A stretch of DNA of 15,699 nt, from assembly GCA_951800675.1 (NCBI GenBank), contig CATOKC010000080.1, positions 1-15,699 of the forward strand, in the 5' to 3' direction. Below are positions 1-5,571 of this stretch, in pieces; the stretch's first letter is position 1, and each line of letters starts with the position of its first letter. The notes beneath the pieces were generated by a model, which ran no database searches, was not told where the DNA came from, and saw only the letters and a list, made by a program, of their open reading frames with translations. Origin of the DNA: an uncultured Oscillibacter sp. GTDB taxonomy: Bacteria; Bacillota_A; Clostridia; Oscillospirales; Oscillospiraceae. The position numbers were made by a program, and so were the translations under genes.

Positions 1-48
1 CCCGCGGGGGCGATCCTTCTTTTTCTCTTTTGGACCGTGCACGGCCCG

Positions 49-164
49 TTTTCTCGTTTTCTTCTGGAAGAAAAAGAGAAAATGGGGGGTGCAATGCACC
101 AGCTAGCATCCTAGCTAAAATCCCCCGCCCGCAAGGGCGAATACAGGCTCCCCTACCGGTAGGG
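49..164. repeat. Cluster of consecutive perfect palindromes
   Basis: Five inverted repeats follow one another almost without gaps. Bases 49-64 pair with 67-82 (16 bp, one mismatch, arms TTTTCTCGTTTTCTTC and GAAGAAAAAGAGAAAA). GGTGCA-A-TGCACC lies at 88-100. AGCTAG-CATC-CTAGCT lies at 101-116. CGCCC-GCAA-GGGCG lies at 126-139. CCCTACCGGTAGGG lies at 151-164. In addition, G-runs at 84-89 can pair with CCCCC at 122-126, enclosing the two middle hairpins as a cloverleaf-like fold. The last palindrome overlaps the stop codon of the minus-strand XRE gene, so part of the cluster may act as its 3' end or terminator. No coding sequence is supported in 1-152. Function is unknown. Confidence 0.7.
121..140 (+). 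repeat. REP-like palindromic unit, copy 1
   Basis: TCCCCCGCCCGCAAGGGCGA at 121-140 matches bases 4440-4459 at 19 of 20 positions; the single difference (A or G) falls in the GNRA-type loop of a CGCCC/GGGCG hairpin. A third, inverted relative is at 4381-4401. This suggests a short dispersed palindromic repeat, but its genome-wide copy number cannot be seen from this window. Confidence 0.55.
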
Positions 165-365
165 CCTCGGGCTGTCCGTCAGTCCCACCAGATAGTCAAT
201 GCTGGTGTGATAGTACTTGGCCAGCCCGATGAGAAATTCCTCCGTCCATGGCTGCTGCCCGGTTTCCAAATAGCTGTATTTTCTCTGCGTAATGCCAAGC
301 GCCTCCGCAACGGTCTCCTGGGTTAAATCATGATCTTCCCGCAAATCCCGGATTCTGTTTTTCAC
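153..365 (-). CDS. XRE-family HTH transcriptional regulator
   Basis: A 70-residue protein made almost entirely of a lambda-Cro/XRE type DNA-binding domain. Helix 2 is about residues 15-23 (TQETVAEAL), the recognition helix is about 26-36 (TQRKYSYLETG, the usual family signature), and the C-terminal helices end in IDYLVGL. There is no ligand-binding or dimerisation extension. I chose the GTG at 365 because an AGGTGG sequence sits five bases upstream of it; a GTG at 374 would add three residues but lacks a well-spaced site. The gene is divergent from the small gene at 459, and the space between them is rich in inverted half-sites, which makes autoregulation likely (inference). Such stand-alone regulators are common in mobile or toxin-antitoxin-like patches, but no toxin or integrase is visible here. 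Confidence 0.88.
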   Translation of the reverse strand: MKNRIRDLREDHDLTQETVAEALGITQRKYSYLETGQQPWTEEFLIGLAKYYHTSIDYLVGLTDSPRPYR

Positions 366-392
366 CAAAACCACCTCATACAGAGAATAGCT

Positions 393-438
393 TAGATGAA
401 AATTATCTATTGCAATCCAGATAGATTCTATCTATAAT
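393..438 (+). promoter_or_regulatory. Divergent promoter with operator-like inverted repeats
   Basis: A sigma-A type promoter for the gene at 459 is formed by TTGCAA (410-415), a 17-base spacer and TATAAT (433-438). The spacer contains a perfect 15-base palindrome AGATAG-ATT-CTATCT (419-433) that touches the -10 box. A second inverted pair, TAGAT (393-397) and ATCTA (405-409), lies just upstream of the -35. Together there are four TAGAT/ATCTA half-sites. This is where a repressor such as the adjacent XRE protein would bind; that link is inference. TTGCAA is self-complementary and could also serve minus-strand transcription, but I see no convincing minus-strand -10 at normal spacing. Confidence 0.7.
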
Positions 439-458
439 GAGGGAAGGAGGTGATTCCC

Positions 459-614
459 ATGAAAGAATACAACATCCGCCTGTCGGCGGAAACTGCGGCG
501 TTTTACGAGAAGGTAGCAAAACAGGCGGGACGGAGCACCGAGCAGGTACTGTCCGACACCCTTTTTAAGCTGGCGGGCGAGCTGGCGCTGGAAGCCCTTC
601 ATAAGAAGCGCTGA
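459..614 (+). CDS. Small ribbon-helix-helix-like protein
   Basis: A 51-residue protein beginning MKEYNIRLSAET and ending ALEALHKKR. The predicted layout is a short beta strand (YNIRLSAE, about 4-11), a first helix (about 12-22), a turn at GRST and a long second helix (about 27-48), which resembles the ribbon-helix-helix fold of small DNA-binding proteins and antitoxins. The start is set by a near-perfect Shine-Dalgarno sequence (AAGGAGGTGAT, 444-454) eight bases before the ATG. It has its own promoter (410-438) and is divergent from the XRE regulator. I do not recognise a named family. No partner toxin gene follows; the next element is the T-box promoter at 646. It could be an orphan antitoxin, a copy or excision control protein, or an unrelated small protein. 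Confidence 0.7.
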   Translation: MKEYNIRLSAETAAFYEKVAKQAGRSTEQVLSDTLFKLAGELALEALHKKR

Positions 615-645
615 GCGTCTATTGGAAAATTTGCAATGTTACTGG

Positions 646-673
646 TTGACAAACGAAAAAAACGTGCTATGAT
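646..673 (+). promoter_or_regulatory. Promoter of the T-box/ileS transcription unit
   Basis: TTGACA at 646-651, a 16-base spacer and TATGAT at 668-673, with an extended -10 TG at 665-666. This is a near-consensus sigma-A promoter; transcription should begin near 680, just before T-box stem I. Confidence 0.85.
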
Positions 674-679
674 AAGGTG

Positions 680-965
680 CAACTGAACATTTGGCGTTGA
701 TAAGGACGAGTAGCCGCGCGTCAACCCGCCAAGAGAGCCGCCGCTTTGGTGCGAGGCGGCCGGGAGCGGCGGCGAAAATCACCTTGGAGCCTCCTGCTGA
801 AAGACAGCGCGAGTAGGTGTGGACGTGTGGCGGGCGTTATTCCGCCGGCCCGTATTGGCGGGCGCTGAGGGGCTGTTCCTTGCGAGGGGGACGGCAAGAA
901 GAGTGGTATCGCGGAGCGCTGACAGCGCCTCCGTCTCTTGAAAGGGAGACGGAGGCGTTTTTTGA
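680..965 (+). promoter_or_regulatory. T-box riboswitch, isoleucine specifier (ATC)
   Basis: The leader shows the ordered landmarks of a transcriptional T-box. The stem I start is GATAAGGACGAGTAG (about 699-713). An AGAGAG element follows at about 732-737. The specifier region GAAAATCACC puts codon ATC (Ile) at 778-780. The T-box motif AAGAAGAGTGGTATCGCGG covers 896-914, with TGGT at 904-907. In T-box RNAs the UGGN pairs with the NCCA end of uncharged tRNA; N = U fits the A discriminator of tRNA-Ile. The terminator is at 926-963. Uncharged tRNA-Ile should stabilise the antiterminator and allow transcription into the following genes. Stem boundaries were assigned by eye. The specifier agrees with the downstream ileS. 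Confidence 0.93.
926..963 (+). terminator. T-box regulated intrinsic terminator
   Basis: CGCCTCCGTCTC (926-937) pairs perfectly with GAGACGGAGGCG (946-957); two G-T pairs can extend it to a GAAA tetraloop (940-943). Six T residues follow at 958-963. The 5' arm overlaps the segment GCGCCTCC (925-932) that can instead pair with GGAGCGC (913-919) next to the T-box motif, giving the expected antiterminator alternative. Confidence 0.92.
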
Positions 966-1026
966 TATTCTCGGATATGCGCAGAATACAAACGGTATTC
1001 TGCGTTTAACAAAATACCATTTGGAG

Positions 1027-1554
1027 ATGATAACGTTGAAGCTGCCGGGTACGATTACGCTGGTCCTCGCGGACACCCCGGAGAAGTTCCGCCCCCTGGC
1101 GGAGGAGATCGTCCCGCCGTTGATAGAGCTTCTGCGGGGCCTCTGCGCTCTGGAGGAGAAGTTTTGCGCCCGGGGACAGAAGCAGCGGGCAGAACGCCCC
1201 GGCGGTATTTACTCCACCCAGGCCCACCCCAACAGCAAAGCCCTTTGGGATTACTACCGGGACGCTTACAAAGCCCTGCTGGACCCCCGCTGTACGGAAA
1301 AGCTTTTGGCCCGGCGCCGGGACTGCTGCCAGAGCATGGGAGACCCAGCGGATTTTGCCTGCTTGAAGGGAGCGGCGGAGGTCGTCTTCACCATGAAAAG
1401 CAAGAGCAAGGCCGTGGTGATTGTCCGGGCCTTCGACGGCTTCGGCAGCGACTGCCGCTTTGAGTTGAAACCGGAGGCCGAAGAGTGGAAAATTGACCAA
1501 GTGTCCCAGAACACCTGCGGCAGCGGGCCCTGGCGGACAAACTTCTATTTTTAA
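1027..1554 (+). CDS. Uncharacterised protein in the ileS T-box unit
   Basis: A 175-residue soluble protein with no signal peptide or membrane segment. The reading frame has the GC-rich third positions of its neighbours, so I take it as a real gene. The N-terminus (residues 1-50) contains a likely helix, EEIVPPLIELLRGLCALEEK. The middle has a run of basic residues near 88-98. The C-terminal third alternates strands (EVVFTMKSKSKAVVIV, CRFELKPEAEEWKIDQVS), a pattern reminiscent of NTF2-like folds including NTF2-type immunity proteins; that resemblance is weak inference. It has eight Cys. The start is uncertain: GGAG at 1023-1026 abuts the ATG at 1027 but lies nine bases before a TTG at 1036, which may be the true start. 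It sits after the T-box terminator and 55 bases before ileS, so isoleucine starvation should control it. Confidence 0.7.
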   Translation: MITLKLPGTITLVLADTPEKFRPLAEEIVPPLIELLRGLCALEEKFCARGQKQRAERPGGIYSTQAHPNSKALWDYYRDAYKALLDPRCTEKLLARRRDCCQSMGDPADFACLKGAAEVVFTMKSKSKAVVIVRAFDGFGSDCRFELKPEAEEWKIDQVSQNTCGSGPWRTNFYF

Positions 1555-1609
1555 TTTGATGGCAGCTCAATAAAACACAAATAGTAATATTATAAAGGAG
1601 TAATACAAA

Positions 1610-4369
1610 ATGGACTACAACAAAACCATCTGCCTGCCGAAGACCGACTTCCCCATGCGGGCGGGACTGCCCAAGCGGGAGCCGGAGATGCTCAAGCGCT
1701 GGGAGACGGAGGACCTCTACCATGAGCTCCTCAAAAAGAACGAGGGCAAGCCCCTCTTCAGCCTCCACGACGGCCCCCCGTTCTCCAACGGGTCCATCCA
1801 CATGGGCACCGCCATGAACAAGGCCATTAAGGACATCATCACCCGGTCCTACGCCATGCGGGGCTATTACACCCCCTATATCCCCGGCTGGGACAACCAC
1901 GGAATGCCTATCGAATCCAACATCATCAAGCAGAATAAGCTCAACCACAAGGCCATGAGCATCCCCGACTTCCGCTCCGCCTGCCATGACTTCGCCGCCC
2001 ACTATGTGGACGTTCAGCGGGAGGCGTTCAAGCGCATCGGCGTCGTGGGCGACTGGGACCACCCCTACCTCACCATGGACCCCGGCTTCGAGGCCGAGGA
2101 GGTGAAGGTCTTCGGGGAGATGTACAAGAAAGGCTACATTTACAAGGGCCTCAAGCCCGTGTACTGGTGCCCCCACGACGAAACCGCCCTGGCGGAGGCG
2201 GAAATCGAGTACCAGGAGGACCCCGTTACCACCGTCTACGTGAAGTTCCCCATGCGCGACGACCAGGGGAAGCTGGGGGCCTTTGATAAGAGCAAGCTGT
2301 TCTTCGTCATTTGGACCACCACCATCTGGACCCTGCCGGGGAACCTGGCCATCGCCCTCCACCCCGCCGAGAGCTACGCCATTGTGAAGGCGGCGGGTGG
2401 CGAGCACTATATCGTGGCGGAGGCCCTGGCGGAGAAGGTCATGTCCTTGGGCGGCTTCGATTCCTGGGAGATCGTGGAGACTCACCCCGGCGGCTTCTTC
2501 GAGAATATGCTGGCGGACCACCCCTTCCTGCCCAAGACCAGCCGCCTGGTGCTGGCGGATTACGTCACCATGGATTCCGGCACCGGCTGCGTCCACACCG
2601 CCCCGGGCTTCGGCGCGGACGACTACCAGACCTGCAAGCGCTATGGCATGGACATGGTGGTCCCCGTGGACGACCAGGGCAGGCACACGGACTACGCCGG
2701 AAAATACGCCGGCATGACCACCGACGAGTCGAACCCCGTCATCCTCCAGGACATGAGGGAAAGCGGGATGCTCCTCGCCTCTGAGGACATCGTCCACAGC
2801 TATCCCCACTGCTGGCGCTGCAAGAGCCCCATCATCTTCCGGGCCACGCCCCAGTGGTTCTGCTCCGTGGATTCCTTCAAGGACGAGGCCTGCGCCGCCG
2901 CCGACGAGGTCCGCTGGGTGCCCAAGTGGGGCATCGACCGGATGAAGTCCATGATCCGGGAGCGCTCCGACTGGTGCATTTCCCGCCAGCGCCGCTGGGG
3001 CCTGCCCATCCCCGTGGTCTACTGCGAGGACTGCGGCAAGCCCGTGGTGACGGACGAGACCATCGAGGCCATCTCCAAGCTCTTTGGCGCCGAGGGCTCC
3101 AACGCCTGGTTCGCCAAGGAGGCGGAGGAGATTCTCCCCGCCGGGTTCGCCTGCCCCCACTGCGGCGGGAAGTCCGGCTTTGAGAAGGAAACGGACACCC
3201 TGGACGGCTGGTTCGACTCCGGCTCCACCCACTACGCCGCCATGAGGAAGGACCAGGGCTTCTGGCCCGCCACCATGTATATGGAGGGGCTGGACCAGTA
3301 TCGGGGCTGGTTCCAGAGCTCCCTGCTCACCGCCGTGGGGGCCTTCGGCAAGGGCGCGCCCTTCAAGGAGTGCGTCACCCACGGCTGGACCGTGGACGGC
3401 GAGGGCAAGGCCATGCACAAATCCGCCGGAAACGGCATGGACCCCGCCGAGGTGATTGACAAATACGGCGCGGACATCCTGCGCCTCTGGGCGGCGAACA
3501 CGGACTACCACGCCGACGTCCGCTGCTCCCACGATATTTTCAAGCAGCTCGCCCAGAACTACCTGAAATTCCGCAACACAGCCCGGTACTGCCTGGGGAA
3601 CCTGGACGGCTTCGACCCCAACCACCTGACCGCCCCCGGCGAGATGGAGGAGCTGGACCGCTGGGCGGTGACGCGGCTGAACGCCCTGATGGAGAAGTGC
3701 TTCGCGGCCTACGACGACTATGAGTTCCTGGCGGCCACCCACGCCGTCAACGACTTCTGCGTGGTGGACATGTCCAACTTCTACCTGGACGTGATCAAGG
3801 ACCGGCTCTACTGCGAGGAGAAGGACGGGGCCCCCCGCCGCAGCGCCCAGACGGCCTTGTACCTGATTCTGGACACCATGACCCGGATCATGGCCCCCAT
3901 TCTCTGCTTCACCTGCGACGAGATCTGGCAGGCCATGGCCCACCGGGAGGGAGACGACGCCCGGAACGTTTTGTTCAACGACATGCACCAGCCCTTCACG
4001 GACTACGCCCTGGACGAGGCGGCCATGGAGCGCTGGGCGGTGATTGAGGCCCTGCGGGACAAGGTGAACGCCGCTCTGGAGACGGCGCGGAGCGAGAAGA
4101 AGATTGGCAAGAGCCTGGAGGCGGCTGTCACCGTCACGGTGCCGGAGGCGGAGGGCTGGCTGGCGGAGACGCCGAACCTGGCGGATCTGCTGATTGTGTC
4201 CCAGGCGGCGGTCCAGACCGGGAGCGAGGCCACCGTGGAGGTCCGCAAGGCCGAGGGCGGCAAGTGCGAGCGCTGCTGGAAGGTGCTGCCCGCCGTCGGG
4301 ACGGACGCGGAGCATCCTGCCCTTTGTCCCCGCTGCGCGGCGGCGGTGCGGAATTTGCCTCAGTTCTGA
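1610..4369 (+). CDS. ileS: Isoleucyl-tRNA synthetase
   Basis: A cytoplasmic class I aminoacyl-tRNA synthetase of 919 residues, the usual bacterial length. It charges tRNA-Ile with isoleucine. Visible elements in order: the HIGH-type motif HMGT at 64-67; zinc-type Cys pairs near 401-404, 472-475 and 515-518; the CP1 editing domain with TTTIWTLPGN (236-245) and HTAPGFGADDY (329-339), where H329 and D338 correspond to the editing residues known from E. coli IleRS; WFDSGS at 534-539; the KMSKS-loop equivalent as KAMHKS (600-605); and a C-terminal zinc finger CERCW...CPRC (886-909) typical of the bacterial type. The KMSKS loop is altered (A and H replace the first K and S) but keeps the second lysine. 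The RBS AAAGGAG precedes ATG 1610 at normal spacing. Expression is governed by the upstream T-box. Confidence 0.98.
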   Translation: MDYNKTICLPKTDFPMRAGLPKREPEMLKRWETEDLYHELLKKNEGKPLFSLHDGPPFSNGSIHMGTAMNKAIKDIITRSYAMRGYYTPYIPGWDNHGMPIESNIIKQNKLNHKAMSIPDFRSACHDFAAHYVDVQREAFKRIGVVGDWDHPYLTMDPGFEAEEVKVFGEMYKKGYIYKGLKPVYWCPHDETALAEAEIEYQEDPVTTVYVKFPMRDDQGKLGAFDKSKLFFVIWTTTIWTLPGNLAIALHPAESYAIVKAAGGEHYIVAEALAEKVMSLGGFDSWEIVETHPGGFFENMLADHPFLPKTSRLVLADYVTMDSGTGCVHTAPGFGADDYQTCKRYGMDMVVPVDDQGRHTDYAGKYAGMTTDESNPVILQDMRESGMLLASEDIVHSYPHCWRCKSPIIFRATPQWFCSVDSFKDEACAAADEVRWVPKWGIDRMKSMIRERSDWCISRQRRWGLPIPVVYCEDCGKPVVTDETIEAISKLFGAEGSNAWFAKEAEEILPAGFACPHCGGKSGFEKETDTLDGWFDSGSTHYAAMRKDQGFWPATMYMEGLDQYRGWFQSSLLTAVGAFGKGAPFKECVTHGWTVDGEGKAMHKSAGNGMDPAEVIDKYGADILRLWAANTDYHADVRCSHDIFKQLAQNYLKFRNTARYCLGNLDGFDPNHLTAPGEMEELDRWAVTRLNALMEKCFAAYDDYEFLAATHAVNDFCVVDMSNFYLDVIKDRLYCEEKDGAPRRSAQTALYLILDTMTRIMAPILCFTCDEIWQAMAHREGDDARNVLFNDMHQPFTDYALDEAAMERWAVIEALRDKVNAALETARSEKKIGKSLEAAVTVTVPEAEGWLAETPNLADLLIVSQAAVQTGSEATVEVRKAEGGKCERCWKVLPAVGTDAEHPALCPRCAAAVRNLPQF

Positions 4370-4380
4370 GGCCGGAACTC

Positions 4381-4459
4381 GCCCTTCGGGCGGGGAAGAA
4401 TGGATACCAGCGATGGCTGCGCGTTGCCCGGCTGGATTCTCCCCCGCCCGCGAGGGCGA
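4381..4459. repeat. Inverted pair of REP-like palindromes
   Basis: Two related units face each other around a spacer of about 34 bases. The left arm, GCCCTTCGGGCGGGGAAGAA, starts at 4381. The right arm, 4436-4459, reads ATTCTCCCCCGCCCGCGAGG and continues GCGA. The reverse complement of the right arm matches the left arm with only small differences. Each arm has its own small hairpin (CGCCC-TTC-GGGCG and CGCCC-GCGA-GGGCG). The right arm is nearly identical to 121-140. The arrangement recalls BIME-type pairs of REP elements. It lies 11 bases after the ileS stop and could protect the 3' end or end transcription, but there is no T-run. Confidence 0.6.
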
Positions 4460-4483
4460 GGACGCCCCCCGGAATCGTGAATT

Positions 4484-4550
4484 TTGACAAGATCATACAA
4501 AAATTTTATACAGCCTTCCCCTTGCGTCCCGCTGGAGAATATGCTATACT
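4484..4550 (+). promoter_or_regulatory. Two tandem promoters for the phospholipase-like gene
   Basis: The upstream promoter is TTGACA (4484-4489), 17 bases, TATACA (4507-4512). The downstream promoter is TTGCGT (4522-4527), 17 bases, TATACT (4545-4550), with an extended -10 TG at 4542-4543. Both match the sigma-A consensus well and both point to the gene starting at 4583. Confidence 0.78.
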
Positions 4551-4582
4551 AAACCTATTCTTGCGGTTAGGAGGAGCTAACT

Positions 4583-5128
4583 TTGCAGAAACGTACCCAC
4601 ACCCTGCTGGCCCAGACGCTGCTGCGCAGCGGCACGGGCTTTTCCGCCCGGCGCTTTGAGCTGGCCTTCCTCTTCGGGTCCTTTCAGCCGGACGTGAATC
4701 CCCTCAGCTATTTGAAGGGCTCCCTGCGCTACAACAAGCTCAAGGGCCACAACTATACCAATTCCCGGGCCTATATCAACGCCAAGATTTTAAAGCTCCA
4801 GCGCCGCCGGCGGTGGACCATGTGGCAGTACTATACCCTGGGCAAGCTGACCCACTACCTGGCCGACGCCTATACATACCCCCACAACCCGGACTACCCC
4901 AACACCATGCTGGACCACCACAATTACGAGACGGATTTCCGCCGCTTCATGCGGGGCTATCTTGCCCACCAGCACCTCCGCCGCCAGCAGGCCCGCCGGG
5001 ACCTCATCGCCGCCTTAGAGGAGCTCCACGAGCAGTACATGGACACCCGGGCCAGCATGGTCCGGGACGCCAACTATATCCTCAAGGCCACCAGCCTCTT
5101 AATGGCCGGATGCCTCCCCGCCGCCTGA
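4583..5128 (+). CDS. Zinc-dependent phospholipase C family protein
   Basis: A 181-residue protein of the zinc-dependent phospholipase C / S1-P1 nuclease-like fold. The metal-site pattern is clear: H6, D37, H56, H91, D95, H101, H112 and E116. The spacings HxxxD-x5-H and HxxxE equal those of Bacillus cereus phospholipase C (H118, D122, H128 and H142, E146). Hallmark stretches are GKLTHYLADAYTYPHN (87-102) and DHHNYE (111-116). It lacks a signal peptide and is shorter than secreted phospholipases, so it is probably cytoplasmic; the substrate is unknown, and it may act on phospholipids or other phosphoesters. The start is TTG, chosen because AGGAGG (4569-4574) lies eight bases upstream and no ATG occurs nearby in frame. 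It is a single gene with its own two promoters. No clear terminator follows; 5129-5298 holds nothing I can identify. Confidence 0.88.
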   Translation: MQKRTHTLLAQTLLRSGTGFSARRFELAFLFGSFQPDVNPLSYLKGSLRYNKLKGHNYTNSRAYINAKILKLQRRRRWTMWQYYTLGKLTHYLADAYTYPHNPDYPNTMLDHHNYETDFRRFMRGYLAHQHLRRQQARRDLIAALEELHEQYMDTRASMVRDANYILKATSLLMAGCLPAA

Positions 5129-5298
5129 CGCCTTTTTTCAAAACCGCCGCGCTCCCGACCGCGTATTTTGCGGGGGCGGACCTGCGTGCCCGCCCTTTTA
5201 CAGGGAACGCCGGGACTGCGGGAGGCGTGGCAAACGCAATTGTCAGAAAAGCATGATTTGCTGGCCGCTGCCGGCTGTTCATTTGTAAAAACTCACAA

Positions 5299-5327
5299 TT
5301 TCCATTTTCGCGGTATTGTGTTATGCT
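5299..5327 (+). promoter_or_regulatory. Promoter of the aromatic amino acid operon
   Basis: TATGCT at 5322-5327 with extended -10 TG at 5319-5320, and a weak -35 TTTCCA at 5299-5304 (17-base spacer). Transcription would start near 5334, about 27 bases before the leader peptide ATG. No other good promoter is seen before aroF. Confidence 0.65.
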
Positions 5328-5360
5328 TTAAACATCTAAAGAGCAAAGGGGAACCCAGCC

Positions 5361-5462
5361 ATGACCGCCATTGCCCGCACCGCTGAATACGGCTATTTCT
5401 ACTTTAGCTTTACCAAGTTTGGTAAGGCTTTTCGTGGTTTGGCTGAAACCGAGCGTGTGTGA
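5361..5462 (+). CDS. Tyr/Phe-rich leader peptide of the aro operon
   Basis: A 33-codon open frame starting MTAIARTAE, followed at residues 10-20 by YGYFYFSFTKF, with one more Phe at 24. It has three Tyr and five Phe codons but no Trp. Four of the five Phe codons are TTT, whereas the neighbouring genes mostly use TTC. AAAGGGG (5345-5351) is a plausible RBS nine bases before the ATG. It lies 27 bases after the predicted start of transcription and ends 36 bases before the 5' arm of an intrinsic terminator, directly ahead of aroF. This is the architecture of attenuation leaders such as E. coli pheL (clustered Phe codons before a terminator). The peptide itself is probably only a sensor: scarcity of Tyr- or Phe-tRNA would stall the ribosome. 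The role is inference; the composition and position are seen directly. Confidence 0.87.
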   Translation: MTAIARTAEYGYFYFSFTKFGKAFRGLAETERV

Positions 5463-5514
5463 GCTTCCGGTCCTGATTTAGGACGCGATGTACGAAGCGG
5501 CCCGCAGCCAAACC
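5407..5514 (+). promoter_or_regulatory. Tyr/Phe attenuator: alternative RNA pairings
   Basis: Several mutually exclusive stems are visible. Hairpin A: 5407-5416 with 5419-5428, within the control codons (nine to ten bp, one G-T). Hairpin B: GGTTT (5436-5440) with AAACC (5446-5450), loop GGCTG. Hairpin C: GTCCT (5470-5474) with AGGAC (5480-5484), possibly extended by GCTTC (5463-5467) with GAAGC (5494-5498). Antiterminator: GGTTTGGCTG (5436-5445) is a perfect 10-bp complement of CAGCCAAACC (5505-5514), which is part of the terminator 5' arm plus its whole loop. Stalling at codons 10-20 would leave 5436-5445 free to pair with 5505-5514 and block the terminator. Unlike E. coli leaders, the antiterminator strand lies inside the peptide gene, so the exact mechanism is uncertain. 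Confidence 0.7.
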
Positions 5515-5530
5515 GGCTGCGGGCCTTTTT
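5499..5530 (+). terminator. Attenuator terminator before aroF
   Basis: GGCCCGCAGCC (5499-5509) pairs perfectly with GGCTGCGGGCC (5515-5525) around the loop AAACC, followed by TTTTT (5526-5530). It lies between the leader peptide and aroF, 41 bases before the aroF ATG, where a terminator makes sense only as a regulated one. Confidence 0.92.
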
Positions 5531-5571
5531 GCGTTTCCCTGGAAACAAATTTTCATTAGGAGGAATCCGCC

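Noticed and set aside
30..326. Plus-strand frame over the palindrome cluster and XRE gene
   Set aside because: It overlaps the well-supported minus-strand XRE gene and crosses several hairpins; no RBS.
817..1026. Upstream extension of the unknown gene to 817
   Set aside because: It would read through the T-box motif and the terminator hairpin, which are RNA structures; no RBS supports it.
1388..4315. Very long open frame on the minus strand opposite ileS
   Set aside because: It is the antisense shadow of ileS: low-complexity His/Gly/Val/Leu-rich translation, no RBS or motif, and created by the GC-rich codon use of the true gene.
5129..5298. Possible terminator or gene after the phospholipase-like gene
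   Set aside because: A T-run (CGCCTTTTTTC at about 5129-5139) is present but no clean stem precedes it, and no coding frame with an RBS is supported.
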